Made by a program: the position numbers and the translations under genes. This document shows, one piece after another, positions 33,470-45,899 of a stretch of 64,000 bases of DNA. Below the pieces are notes generated by a model, which made no database searches, was not told where the DNA came from, and saw only the letters and a list, made by a program, of their open reading frames with translations. Position 1 is the stretch's first letter, and the number at the start of each line of letters is the position of its first letter. The stretch comes from Isoetes taiwanensis (Eukaryota; Streptophyta; Lycopodiopsida; Isoetales; Isoetaceae): NCBI GenBank assembly GCA_021234155.1, contig JAJEKV010000061.1:4225153-4289152 (forward strand). Reading direction: 5' to 3'.

Positions 33470-34300
33470 GCTGGTTGCACAACTTGAAAGAATTTGATCT
33501 GTGGACCAAACCACTTGAAATTTTAACTTGCGGGAAAATTTTGTATCTATAAGTGCAGAACTAAATCACCTTCTTTAAATGTTTGGCTTTGAGGTGTTTG
33601 TCATGCCATGATTTTCTCAAAAGCATTTGCTGGTAAGAACACAAAGATAAACATCTACGCTAAGTTCATCCAAGCTGACCGGAGTTGATAAACTCTTTCT
33701 TGAAGTCTTAGGTGGATTAAGATTGAAAGAGTGTGACCCGATGGCAATTTTGGAAACTTGTGTTGTAAGCCCGAGAATGATAGGTAATTTGTCTTTTAAT
33801 CCGTGCGAGAAGCATCACATATTTTTCTTGAATAGTGATAGAATCTTGTTAGTGCTTTCAACCAAACCATTCCCTTGAGGATAGTAAGATTATTAGCACT
33901 ACGTGATGTATATGCAAATAATCCGTGTGATTGATTTGACAAAATGAACTCTCGATCAGCGACTAGTTCACAGGACAACAAAATCGTGATGATATGCATA
34001 TAAAGTACTGGCGGTCTTTGTGATGTTATTGGGAATTTTGAACCTCTGCCCATTTTGTAGCATGTCTGTGATAACCAAAATCTGGCTGAACTTGCGGGTG
34101 TGCTTGTATGAGAATCCATGGGCCCCACAAAGTCCATTCCCCATTTCTTTGAAGGGTGGCGAATTGCTTAGCGAAACGTCATTGGTAGGAGCGTCACGGG
34201 CGTGGCCGGAAACCCTGCATGGCCAGCAGACATCCCGCATGCGGCGTGGCGTGAGCATCACTGAAGAGTGTGTGGGGCGAGAAATAGCACGCGAGAAAGA
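33470..34300 (-). pseudogene. Integrase remnant of G3
   Basis: On the minus strand MDFVGPM opens the core at about 34,137, with a SQTCYK block where the family has ITDYVTKW. Further left a KICDASRTD block (about 33,825-33,797) matches the family's KICDDLRTD just after the catalytic Glu region. A FKEGDLVLH block near 33,560 matches the C-terminal domain. Stops and frameshifts lie between these blocks. Confidence 0.7.
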
Positions 34301-34599
34301 ATTTGTCGTGGGTGTCCTCTGAAATGGCCACCACCAAGCCCTTCATGGAAGCAGCCGAGCGATATCGGGCACCTGCGTGAGGGAGGGAACACGCTCGGCG
34401 AATATCTTTGCGGCGTTTATGCGAGATGGCCGCAGCCATAGCAGGTATAGTCCGCGAAAGCTGGCAATGGCGTGAATGAAGCTTTCTTTGAAAGCGTGGG
34501 ATCCTGGATGGAAAGGCGCCCGGAGAAGGGAATATTCTTCGATAGTTGCTTATGAAATCAATGAGGCATGCATTTTGTGACTAAGAATAGTTGTAGGCG

Positions 34600-35745
34600 T
34601 CACGGAAAAACATCGAAGCTTACCCGTGGGCCCGGATCATGCAGTATTGGATCGTGAGATATCACGGGACCACATAGAGATTTTCACGCGCCTTGTGAAT
34701 GATTTGAAAGGAGTGAACTCTTGCAGTAGGACCCAACGAGCAATGACGTGGGGCGTGGCCTTGTTGATCAAAATGAAGCTGACTTGATGATCGAAGAACT
34801 TGATCTTACTTCCCAATAAATAATGTATAGGAAGCGTTGGACACGAGAAAACTAAGCCCGAGGCTTTTTGCTCAAATGGCCGAGAATATTTAAGTTAAGC
34901 CGGATTGATTCCAGAAGCTAGCATAGTGTACTTATCATATGCACATGAAAGAAGCGACACCAATGGCAAAGAACATGCGACATGAACATGAAAAGGCTTG
35001 TCCATTGAGGAGGAGGAACAAGGGGTGGGCACAGGTAGCGAAGATCTTGATTCGCCTCGTAAAGGGATTCCAAGCCCAAGAGGATTCATCGCAGTGAGTT
35101 TATAGATAGGATCAGCAATGGCGACAAGTCCAGAATGAAGGTGGCATAATAATTGACCTTATACCGGGAAGGGGCGTGTCTCTTTGATGTTGGAGGTGCT
35201 TGAGCCTTGGCTACAGCCTTAATTTTGCGAGTTAGTAGTGATGCCATCTTTACTAACCATGACCCAAAAGAACTCGGTGACCTGAGGTGCACTTCGAGTT
35301 GAGGCCCGATACCATACTCATCACATTTTTTGAAATACCCGACTCTAGCTACTCAGGATGATCATCCATGGAGCGTAAGTAGAAATCATCTTAGCAGAAA
35401 ATTTTGGAGGAAAGGATTTTCTTTCATAGTCTTGAAGACCAAAAGCATGATCGTTCAAATGTGGATGGAGAGTTTGAGAACTGAGAACCACCTTGTATGC
35501 AAAAAGTGCCCAGTACGTCTTGAAGGTGGTTTTGAGTTGATCTTCTTAGAAATTTGATTGTACCACTGAAAAATGCGTCCAGCGAAAGAGTACATCTAAG
35601 TGACCAACAACCTCTTCGGAACACAGTACGTGAAGGGAGGCGAGAAGTGATCGTTCAGGTAGCTGATTTAATTTGCGATGAATCCGCAAACCACAGGATC
35701 TTTCCATTATGCTTGAGAGCAATAATGATAGAATACCCACTGCGG
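34600..35745 (-). pseudogene. Reverse transcriptase and RNase H remnant of G3
   Basis: On the minus strand a block at 35,740-35,480 runs from the LDGFFSGYNQ-like site to the K-DQ-KTTF-like site of RT. VSKDGI and TNIKE blocks follow at about 35,245-35,190, then KVNYYATFI (about 35,150). RNase H is indicated by HYLLGSKIKFFDHQ at about 34,825-34,785 and RWVLLQEF at about 34,740-34,715. The YVDD-type catalytic motif itself could not be read. Confidence 0.68.
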
Positions 35746-36689
35746 AATGTTTGACCTCATAAATTAAGCCGGTGACGGGAGTTTGTAGATTCGGCTTTGG
35801 CGGTAGTCCGCGATAGTTGAGGGTTGGCCGTCGAGATCGTTGCTAGATTAGGCGTGCATTAGGTTTAGTGGGAATGTAAGTCGGTTCTCCTAAGCTTTTT
35901 GATACTCAGAAGGTCTTTATATAGCTCAGCATAAAGATATGTTTTGAATATTTTTGAACAAAGTGAAGAAGCTGGCGTCCTTTATAAGTTGGTGGAAGAT
36001 AGGCAGCTAGGCGGACTGGTTGATTATTTACCAATATCTACTATTTCCCACCTCGGGGAGTTTGAATATGTGGGACAACCTCAGGTGTCACGAACGAGAT
36101 GAAGCGGTGGTTTTGTAGCATGACCCAGGAGGTGAGCATTTTGAGTGGTGAAAAAAGGTTCTTGAAGCTTCATCAAGTAGAGAGGTTGCTTCATGGCAAC
36201 ATGAACATCCACGAGCTTTCGGAAACGAACTTAAGTGTCGAGAAAAATGATCAAGGCGTTGAATCACGATTCTGTGAGGAGCGAGATGGGGTCGATAGAG
36301 CAGCCGCGGCTGATCTGATCGAAGTCATCTCACCCCGAGGATCGGTATACTTTCGGGGTAGGATGAGAAGCGGGGCTTCGGCTGAGTGGGCACAGAGCGT
36401 GATAAATGTTTTGAGCCTCTTAGTCGATGCTCGAGATTAGAGTTTTGCATGTTCAACGAAATCTTAACGCGTTTCCAAATCCATGACGCGTGAGATGACC
36501 ATCGGTGATATAGGATTGATCAGAAGTGGCCAGTGGTAGATACTTTTAGCTTTGGCGGAGAAAAGGTCTTCAACGGCATTTAAATCACTGGATCTTCTCC
36601 GACCTTTCAAACCCCAAATTCCAAAGGGAAATTTGAGATCCTGTACTAATGTGAAAGAAATTGGTACCTTGGTAGCGTGATATGGCCAT

Positions 36690-36850
36690 TGGCCAACTTG
36701 ATGTCGTGGGGAGCTGCGATAGAACGCCAATGCCCAATGGCCACGGAGCTTATCGATGTGAGATTGGCGACGCTTCCTCCATCAATTTGAGCGTGATTGA
36801 TTTGTTGATTGCGGTAAGGCGTTGGAAATATGCAGCTCCCTACGAGCGAT
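36690..36850 (-). pseudogene. Aspartic protease remnant of G3
   Basis: A minus-strand frame (within 36,646-37,056) contains AQIDGGSVANLTSISS, like the IDGGSSVNI protease site of Athila/Tat elements, followed by a KLANG block. The active-site Asp is present. It is upstream of the RT block in the right order, which supports the element call. Confidence 0.6.
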
Positions 36851-38580
36851 TGGAAAGGGGCAAATTTGGTCTTTGAGCGAGGAATGAGTTTCAAAATGGC
36901 AAGAAGCTCAAGGATCTTGATTTTGCAGAAGCTCTTCTTGGAGTTCCAAGGAACATGAGAAAATGGATCAGCGAGGATCCAAAGGGAGTAGGAAGTGCGA
37001 GGCAAAGGCGAGGAAACCTGCTGAAGCTCCACCTCTGCTGACAATATTGGGATCACGTCACGGCGGGGCTCTTAGATGATGAAGGTGTCTCGATGCTGGC
37101 GAGCCGCAGCGTGTTAGCATGAACATTGACAAAGCGTGTGTCCTTGTGCGGCCTGCATGAGTTTGAGAATACTCTCTCACCTTTGGCATGACATGAGGCA
37201 TGAGTTTATCCAAATGCGAGCGTGAAGTGGACCTTTTTCATCTTCATGAGGGGCCAGTGTCAGCGGCAAAAGATGGTTGCGTGTGCGTGAGGGATGATGA
37301 TAGTCAGTATTGAGGGCCACAGTGCAGTGAAACCAAACCAACCCAGATTTGGTGCTTTGGACGGGTCAGAGCTGATAAATTTCTTCTTGAGTTTGTTGAT
37401 CCAAAGGAGAGGAGGTATTTGCTTTAGGAGTCTGTTGTTGAGGTGGCCAGAGTGGTGGCTTTCTCAAAAGCGGGGCCAGACATGTTGCCATTGGCAACCC
37501 AGTTGATAAGCCATGCTTAAATTAGGACAGGCCGGTTGATTGGTTTAGAAAGTTGAACTTGGACTTGAGAGTTGAGGGCCTTGAGTGGTGGTATGACCCC
37601 ATTCGACAATGTACTTGAGCTTTGGAAGGATCCAAAGGTGGGCCAGGGAGCCTTGACCTAGGGAGGCTAGCACAAGGTTGTTGAGATTGTTGATCTTGTT
37701 GAAATTGGTTGAGCTTGGGGAGGTGATGAAGGATATGATTATTCTTTCAGCAGAGTGGTTTTTACGAAAACCATTTTACTGCTGAAGGGTGTAGGATGAG
37801 AGCGAGTACACTCCTCAGGTAGCATGATTGCACATGTTGCATCGTTTACAATGAGAAGGGCCATTAGTGGAGTTGCATTCATTTTGCAAGATGTCATGAT
37901 ATTCTGAATGTAGCATCAAATCTGAGTCGTTGGTTAGCTTGTTGGTGAACCGCGTGGGAACAATTCTGGGGGCATGAAGGGTGGATTCAGTGAGGGGCAA
38001 CACCACGTGAGGGAGACGTGGTAAGTGATTGACCAGATTCAATGCTTTTGCTCAAAGTCTTGGGGCCAGCGGTACTGGAGTCACATAAAGCGAATGGCGG
38101 GAGGAAGGCCTTGCGAGAAACCCGGACAAGAATGCGGCTTTGCATGGGTACTCACGAGGTTTGTGAGAATGTGAAGGGCGGTCGCAAAATCACGCCTGGG
38201 CTCGTGGAGTTCTTCTTTGAAGATCATTGAGTTGCTTAAGCGAGGAGTTGATCATTATGCATTGGTGCCTGTGTGAAGAAAACTTGGTATTGCAAAGTCG
38301 GGCGGATATTGCAAATATATGATGCAGGACATGCGGTGTTGTCGGGAGAGGTGAGCGGCGGGGTATTTTGCGGCTTCGGTTGTAGAGGTGAATGACATTG
38401 CGGTGAAAACTATATTCAAAGAATCTTTCATTGACAAGATCATCCACCACCCGATGCATAGCATGCGGCAAGCCCAATCCTTAGGCGTGAGCTGACCTTG
38501 TCGAACCTTATAAGGTATGATATTTACATGCATTATGGCTCACGGCACCATTTGAGTAATGTTAGTTGTTTTTTGGTATT
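36851..38580. other. Probable G3 leader/gag region, unassigned
   Basis: No motif could be recognised on either strand. One strong hairpin lies at 37,746-37,786. Open frames up to 95 codons on - (38,190-38,533) have no family resemblance. Confidence 0.3.
37746..37786. repeat. Short hairpin
   Basis: TTCAGCAG...TGGTTTT pairs with AAAACCA...CTGCTGAA around a 4-6 base loop, with a 2-versus-5-base internal bulge. About 15 base pairs form in 41 bases. No surrounding RNA gene was recognised. Confidence 0.6.
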
Positions 38581-38604
38581 GTCTTGATGTAAGGATAGGC
38601 GTCG

Positions 38605-38760
38605 TGGCGTCATTTCACATCAAATGGCGTCACGACGCCATTTCACCTCAAATGGTGCCAAAGGCGCTATGTCATAGCAGTTTTCTTGACTATATGTTTC
38701 CTTGGCTTTAGTACATAATGAGTTTTAAGTTTTACCATTGAAATGGTGCTATGGCGCCTA
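38605..38760. repeat. Tandem and inverted GGCG-containing repeats
   Basis: A 28-29 bp unit, CATTTCACATCAAATGGCG..., occurs twice in a row (38,611 and 38,639). TGGCGTC-AC-GACGCCA (38,625-38,640) is an inverted repeat bridging the units. A related word in inverted orientation (CCATTGAAATGGTGC, about 38,738) lies 100 bp further. The block may be the end of a small inverted-repeat transposon. Confidence 0.5.
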
Positions 38761-41700
38761 TTGCATTCCATTACTAACAAATGTCCTTTGCATTGGTGAT
38801 GCACGGCTCTGGCGAAGTTACCATACGATGCTGACCTAAAAGACTTCAGCAGTGCGTCTTCATGCGGAAGGGATATCTTTCGGTTGTTCTGGTCTGTGGA
38901 ACCAATGGAAGCTGGCAAGCTCATGGACAGGAGAAGGCTGACCACCAATGCATTAATGGGGCCAAAGATATTGACTACTTGGTCAGCTTATCTGCGGTGC
39001 CCGGAGAGGCATGCACTATGAGGATTCTACGGGCCTATTCAGGGTGCTTGATGAAAAGGTATATGTTAAAAGGTCTCCCTTTGATTACCGCGGTATCTAC
39101 TTCTTCAAGGCAGGGGCTAGAGCTCGAAGGCGTTAAGCGTTCTTGAAGAAGGCGCTTTTGAATATGTCGAGGAAGACTTCCCGAGAGTTCACCTCCTTCA
39201 AAATATACATTTCCAATGTACGGGGCTTTGATGATGGCGGCTTAAGAGCCATAAGAACTGTTGATTACATAACAAATGGGTCAATGATGGCATTTCCAAG
39301 GAGGATTTTGGAAACATACCTTGACCTTGGCAAGGTCATAAGAAATAAAGTTATGCGAGATGGATGACTGCGAAGACTTCCCTTTGCGAGGAGGTTAGGC
39401 TCATTAGTAGAGGCCCCGGATCAAATGCACTCTTGTGCCAACCTCTTTGATTATTCCTAGATACACGAGTCTAACTCCAATGTGGGACAATCGACATTGT
39501 CCAAGTTCTTTGACACTCACAGGTAAAGGCTCTATTCTTGAATCTTTTTGGATAGTTTTCTTTGCACACCACGAGAATACAATTTTGTTGTCTCCTCGGT
39601 GTTGGATAATGGACTCTAGGTCGAGGAGTTTATATTAATGTCACGAGGGATGAGTGCAAGAATCCGGCACATATGAGTCTGGAACCCATGCCTAGATCTC
39701 ACGCCACCAAGATCTAGTCCTCTGCCTGGCCCATTTGTGAAGAGATTGACCTCCGAGGAGTTTTCTATCTTTGATCCGCCCGGCATCTTCCCTTGGATTC
39801 GTACTCAAATTGAAAGTAGGATGGGGAGAGTAGGGCCATGGCTGAGAAACTCTTCGCGGCGGTCGGAGTCTGATTGGCAAGGCTTACTGAATCATAATGA
39901 GAAGTGGCTAGGTCACTTGCCTTATGTTTCACCGCAAATGCGGGGAAATTTGGTATAGCCAGTGCGAGTGTTCGATTACTTCTCTTGTGCTTTTAGCAAA
40001 GCTGCATTGATTCACAAAAGGCTTTGCATCGTGTTTAAACATGATCTCCGGTCCAACGGCCCGATTGCACGAAGGGGATTCTTGGTTGGCTAGGCTGGCG
40101 TGCTCAATCCTATATTGGGCTGATCCCTGCAGCCCGGCGTCAAGGTGCTGTGAAGGTGGATGAGGGAACATCACGAGAGGCAAGTAGCTGACAAAATCAC
40201 AGGATTAGCGATGTTGACTATGAAGGCTATATAGATGCTAAGTTCGACCTGACAATCTGGGTAAGCAGGACCTCACTACCCATGCTTTTGATTTTTAATC
40301 CTATCAATGATGTTGGGCCATCTAATCCTAGCCCAACTCTTGAGGGAGCGTCACAGTAGGAGAAAAGTCTTGTAGAATTATGTGCACTCAAATGTAAAAA
40401 TAACACATTTTTTAGGTATATAAATTTATCGAGCTCATACATTTGCTCGTTTCTCTAAAGTGACGATGGATATGCAAATCTTCCTTGTTATAAAATTAAT
40501 CTTGATGCATTGGCTGTAATTTACTTGCTTGTCATGTTTTTTAATGGCCAATGGCACTTCACATGTACGAATACACATAATGGCGCCATAATAGCTCAAA
40601 AGTTGGTCATAAAACATACTAGAAAACAATTTCGTCCTTGATTGGAATCATGAAATTTCTCACTTTAATGAAATTGTGCTTCTCAGTAATATTCTGCATA
40701 ATGTCTGGGAGATGGGAGCTTTAACATACGACTATAAAATCACCACCTTATGGCAACTAATTGTTGGTAGTTTCCAGCAGAACTAAAATTATTGCAGAGT
40801 CACGGCTGATACATAGCGGCTTTGTGTGAGCTCCATAATAATTGTTTAGGCCCGAATCCTGATTTTGAAGAGAAAATGGTTTAGGCATTCAGAACAGAAC
40901 TTCTGAAAAAGGGGCTATACGTGGAGCCATGGCTATAGAATCCCCATAGTGAAGAAAACTGAAGAGGCACCACCGATTCGCATCAAAAGACACCATTGTT
41001 GTGCCCAAAAGTTAAAGTTTAGGTGTTGCTCTATATCAAATCATGGCATATCAAAGCAATAAGCCAAATCCATTGTAGGCATCACCTTTAGATGAAGAAC
41101 CGGCCAAAGGCTATAGATCAAAATAAAATATATAATGAGGATCTTGGTCGCTGCAAACAATTGGAAATGTTGACCAGACTCCTTCCTGCTTTAGCGTAGC
41201 ATTCTTCCGGTGCTTCTCTATGCAAAAAAATTATAATAGAAGAAACTACGATTCTTGATAAAATCCCAACAGCAAATATAACTGAAAGAATGGTGGAAAC
41301 CGAAGATTTGTGGTCGTATACACTAATTTAATCAGTTCAAATGTAGCCACCGCAAGTACTCCCAGAAGATGGGCCAATGCGTCGTGTAGCTCTAATCGGT
41401 TGGGTAGTTATTTTGAACGAGCTCCTCCCCATCGCACGTTAGCCTATGAAAAACAATAAAATCAAAATGAAAGTTGGGGCTTCAAATTTTGGCGGGTTTG
41501 CGAAGTGTTTTTACATCTAACAGACTACAATCAAAAGTTATAAAACTAGAAAAGTCAACGATCAAGATCATGCACAAACTATCATCTTATTTCGGCTTTA
41601 GTATTATATATAGATTGTGAGGTGATACTTGATATGTCTAATTTAGGAGAACCACAAAACCATTAAAAACTCAAGTAACGTCCAACCATCTAATACAATT

Positions 41701-43150
41701 AAAACATACTTTCAAAGCTCAGTTTTACTTGTTTTTCTTTATCTGTTATTGTACCTTTGTATTATTTTAGACAACCACATTGCAGATAAAGGACACTGAA
41801 GATCCAACACAGAGTTTTTAGCACAATGTTCGCAAAAATGCAAGAACAAATATAATTTTATTTTTCTTGGAATCCAATGGAGAAGGAATTGCCTCGTCAA
41901 CTCCTTCAACCTCTTCTGCACAAATTTAACAACATTTGATAATATAAAATATCTTTTGCAGGAATTTGAATTGAATTAAAATTTCAAAAGAAAGCCCCTG
42001 AATATTAGCTATCCATTACGTTTGCAAATGCTTTTTACAAATCTTTGGTTAGAAAAATAAGATTTTTATGAGAGGTTCCTTTTTATCAAATCATTGTATA
42101 CAATAACTAAGTCACTAAAAATAGACAAAGAAGAGAATTGCTTGAGAGAGAATATCAATTATTTCTACACTAATAACCTGAGCTACAGAGGTCAGATTCA
42201 GATGATCTTGGGCTCTTTGGAAAGCTTATGTAGAGGGTTTTCCATTGGCATATGAGTTGACTCAGATCTATCAAGATAAATACCTGTGTTTTGTATTTTT
42301 TAATCCAGATTCCTTGTTGCAAATTGCAAATCTGATGCTAATATAGTTTTTATCATAACTTTTGAATCCGGACGGTGCTTTTTATTGCGTTGGAAAGCTC
42401 TCTCTAGGACCTTTTTTTTTTATGCATAATATTCTCATATTTAGTTAAGTTATTTGGGTCAAAATAGAAAATTTTCGGGTGGATTTGGTAGGGTTCACAC
42501 CTGATTAAAATATAATTTTGCACAGCAGCAAATCATACTCTCTGTCCAGCTGATCATTCTAGTCATGTCCTTTGTCCTTTATCATTGTAGTGCAATAAGT
42601 TTTTATGAAGATATTGAAGAGGTATGTTATTGTGACCATGTTTTGTATCGGAAAAAAAAAAAATTGAAACTTTTTGTTTTGGCATGTTATGGGATTTGTG
42701 CTATATTTGATGGTTTATATGTTACTCATGAGCTTGCCAATGTTTTTGAATTTTTATTTCTCTCTCAAACAAAAAAAACATCATCTTCTATAACACACCA
42801 AAACAAAATCCCAATAATCTTCTCACATGATTTCTAAAGCTATTTTTTATATGCACTATTTTTGCATTACTATAGGACTGTTCAGACTTATCATGCCATG
42901 GTTTTTCAGGATTATTTGATATGCATGTATCATATCCGTAATCTAGACCTGAAATGAGAAGCTCCTGTAAGAACAAACATTGTATATAGAAACACGCCAG
43001 CATTCAGTTAAGAAATCTGATTTACCTTATTACAACTTTTCTCGACAAACTCTTCTAAATATTTCCTGCATAAGGGCAAGATCTGTGAAACATAGTCTTT
43101 TAACATATTGCTCTTCCAGACAGTTTGGGCTAATTAAGAGTCAAAGTATA
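38761..43150. other. Unassigned DNA, AT-rich from 40.4 kb
   Basis: 38,761-40,400 has several open frames (for example 38,862-39,367 and 39,737-39,958 on +) but no motif I recognise. 40,400-43,150 is AT-rich intergenic-type sequence with homopolymer runs (T9 near 42,411, A11 near 42,652). No gene is supportable. Confidence 0.35.
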
Positions 43151-43355
43151 TGTTGGAGTTAGAAACCTTCACTCTAACCTAACCCTAAATAATACTTGTG
43201 TGGCTGAGATGATGCCATGTCATCACATGCCACATTATCATTAATGACTATATATGTCATTACTTGTCATGTAACTTTTGCCTAGTTTTTCTCTCATAAA
43301 ACAATTTATCCACTTGGCACTCTCGTCCATTTCCAAGTCTTCCAAAACTTTTTCA
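43151..43355 (+). repeat. 5' LTR of C1
   Basis: Starts TGTTGGAGTTAGAAACC and ends TTTTTCA, 205 bp, directly followed by a perfect primer-binding site. Short LTRs of this size are usual for plant copia elements. Confidence 0.75.
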
Positions 43356-43367
43356 TGGTATCAGAGC
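43356..43367 (+). other. Primer-binding site of C1 (tRNA-Met)
   Basis: TGGTATCAGAGC, the perfect 12-base match to initiator tRNA-Met, lies directly after the LTR end CA. Confidence 0.9.
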
Positions 43368-43374
43368 TAGTTCT

Positions 43375-43414
43375 TGGAGAGAGAGGGAGGAGGGAGGGAG
43401 GGAGAGAGAGAGAG
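43375..43414. repeat. GA-rich leader tract of C1
   Basis: A pure purine tract (GAGAGAGGGAGGAGGGAGGG...GAGAGA) starts a few bases after the primer site. A similar tract follows the primer-site-like sequence of the second copia element. Confidence 0.8.
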
Positions 43415-43715
43415 TTCGTGAGTTACAGTTTTCTTGCTACTTAAAATTTTTGCCTGATCTTCTAGGATCAGGGGCGAATTTATCTTGGCTAATCATTGAG
43501 CCAGTTCTTAGCTCTATTGGATGAGTCTAAAGGGATATTTTTGCAGACTTGGTGCTGAAAGGGCAGGACAGTCAAAATTTCTATCAGAGGTAGATCTCCT
43601 AAATCTTGATTCAATTCTTGTTGATTCTTTGCAGGCAGGTCGATTTTATCCTGCAGAGCAGTGATTACTACAAGATTGATTGATTTCTTGAGTTCTTTGA
43701 AGATTCTTGAGAATC

Positions 43716-44450
43716 ATGGTTGGTGTTGATCCTGGGAAAGTTTGCACCAATCCTGTGCTGGATGGTACAAATTACATCTCATGAAGTGAGTTTTTTGAAG
43801 TTTATTAGGGATTTGCTAGATCTTGATGGAGTGTTAAAAACAACTTCGGATGCTATAATTAAACCTACACAGGACAAGAAAGGATTGAATTATCTCAGAG
43901 CTTTGGTGGTTGTTGATTGGAGAAGACAAATTAGATCTTATAAAACATCTGCAAAAGCATGGAGGTATAGGCATGGCCTTTGTACAATTCAAGGACTTGG
44001 AAGTGTATCTATTCTCAAAGAGAAAATGGCAGATCTGACTTTGGCATAATGTACTGGTATTCAAGATTATTTTTCACAACTCAAGACTCTTAGAGAGGAA
44101 TTGATTAGTGTTGAAAATACAATTTCTGAACAAGACTTGATTCTTTTAGTATTTAGAGGTGTTGGAGATAAATACCAAAACATTATTGGCTCTATTAAAA
44201 CGACCAGGAATTATAAATGGACTTTTGCTAAAGTTCAGATTGTACTTAGTGAAAACGGAATGTAGCGAGAAAAATAAATATAAAAAGGCACATGCTCCAA
44301 CTCAACTAACTATGGCTCCAACTAACAAGGGAAAATAGAAGCAGGACGATAGAACGAAAAAGGGCAAATCTCAAATGACTTGTTGGCAGAAAGGCCATTG
44401 TAGAAATCAATGTCCAAATAAAAGACTATTACAGAATTCAAGTTCTAGTT
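43716..44450 (+). pseudogene. gag of C1, first copy
   Basis: Begins with MVGVDPGKVCTNPVLDGTN, matching the LDGTNY start of copia gag, then breaks. The frame at 43,780-44,049 continues with LLDLDGVLK, a QIRSYKTS-AW block and a GLGSVSILKEK block typical of the copia gag domain. A CWQKGHCRNQCPN stretch at 44,378-44,416 is the zinc knuckle with a damaged first Cys pair. Several stops interrupt the frame. Confidence 0.75.
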
Positions 44451-44559
44451 CTAAGTTTATGAACGAGCAATTGAAAATCCTTGGTACGAGGCACATGAAT
44501 CGTGAGAGTACGTATACTTGGAAATCTGAATCTAAGCCCCATTTTCCTATAATCACATA

Positions 44560-44904
44560 TTGAGTTGGAGTTACCAAAAGAGCATCTGTCATGCTAGATT
44601 TCGGCATATTGGTGATCAAGCTTTGGGTGAGCTTTCTAGACTGAAAATAATACTAGGACTTCTTGCATTGAAGTCTCATGCCTTGGAGTGTGAAGCATGT
44701 CACAAAGATAAACAGTATTATGTGCCATATCCGACACATGGATCTTACAGGGCAGAATTTCCTTTGGACTTGTTGCATTCTGACCTATACTCTATGCCCA
44801 CATCTTCCTTGGGAGGAGCATGTTATTTCTTTGTGCTCGTTGATGATTGCACTTGCTTCACTTGGGTGTTTTGTTTAAAAACTAAGGATCAAGTCTTTCC
44901 TTGA
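44560..44904 (+). pseudogene. Pre-integrase and integrase core fragment of C1
   Basis: The frame reads an RHIGDQALGELSRL block (the family's H-RLGH-S). A CEACHKDKQ zinc-binding part follows, then PLDLLHSDLYS with the first catalytic Asp. GGACYFFVLVDDCTCFTWVF comes next, and the frame ends at a stop at 44,902. The remaining integrase is missing because the sequence switches to a second gag at about 44,890. Confidence 0.75.
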
Positions 44905-45660
44905 GTTCTTTGGAGATTCTTGAAGAATTTGAGTGTTTTTCTGAAGGAATTTCTTGATTCTCATGGAGTGAGTTTTTTGAAGTTTATTTGGGATTGTTGG
45001 ATCTTGATGGAGTGTTGGATACAACACAGGATCTTTCCTACCGTTAACCTCTGGACGACAAGAAAGCATTGCATTTTATCTGGAAACTTTGCTTTGCGTT
45101 GTTAGTTTGAAGACAAATTAGATCTCATAAAGTATCTACTTGTGAGGAAGCATGGAAGTATCAGCATGATCTTTGTACCATTCAAGGACTTGGAAGTGTA
45201 TCTATTCTCAAAGAGAAAATGGCGGATCGACTTTGGCAAAATGTCGCGAGTATTCAACATTATTTTAACAACTCAAGACTCTTAGAGGTAATTGATTAGT
45301 GCTAGAGGTACAATTTAAGGTCAGGGCTTACGTTTGCGGTATTTAGAGGTGTTGGAGATAAATATCAAAGCGTTAGTAGCACTATTAAAATGGCGGGAAT
45401 TACAAATGGACTTTGCTGAAGTTTAGATTGTATTGCTCTGAAAAGAGCTGAGTGTATGAGAAAAATAAAAGCGGTACACATTGCTCAACTCGATCTAGCT
45501 AGCCAGGCTCAGCCATGAAAAAATAGAAGCGGATGATAGAGCGAAAAATAATAGATCTCAGTGACACATTGGCATTGTTGGCGGAGAAAAGGCCGTTATG
45601 ACGTAGGAGTGTCCGGATAAAAAGGAACTATTCACGAGGAATTCAAAATTCTAGTTCTAA
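44905..45660 (+). pseudogene. gag of C1, second (duplicated) copy
   Basis: This segment repeats 43,680-44,420. Shared blocks are TTGAGTTCTTTG, GAGTTTTTTGAAGTTTATT (43,788 and 44,969), ATCTTGATGGAGTGTT, CAAGGACTTGGAAGTGTATC (43,991 and 45,184) and GTATTTAGAGGTGTTGGAGA. It carries more indels than the first copy. A weak zinc-knuckle remnant lies near 45,590-45,615. Confidence 0.75.
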
Positions 45661-45899
45661 GTTTGCTTCTCTTTGCTACTTAGGTAGCTTAGCTAAAACA
45701 ATTTAGAATGCGGTAATTTTGTACTCTGTTTATCAATGAATACCTTGCTTATGCAATCAAAGGAATTGATCTCTTGTTTCTTCAAATTTAATACAGTGGA
45801 TTAAATTAAGCTGCTTGTCATCTAACAAGATCATCTAGATATCTTTTTAATCAAAAATCACTCTATTTTCTTTGGCTATGGGGAAATGGAAATGTGTGT

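Larger units (their letters stand above)
33470..36840 (-). mobile_element. Athila/Tat-like Ty3/gypsy pol remnant (element G3)
   Basis: On the minus strand the order protease (36.8 kb), RT (35.7 kb), RNase H (34.9 kb), integrase (34.3-33.5 kb) can be followed. Motif wording (IDGGS protease site, RWVLL-QEF in RNase H, MDFVGPM at the integrase core) fits the non-chromodomain Athila/Tat branch. No chromodomain follows the integrase. Frames are heavily broken. LTRs were not found; gag is probably in 36.9-38.5 kb but is not recognisable. Confidence 0.7.
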
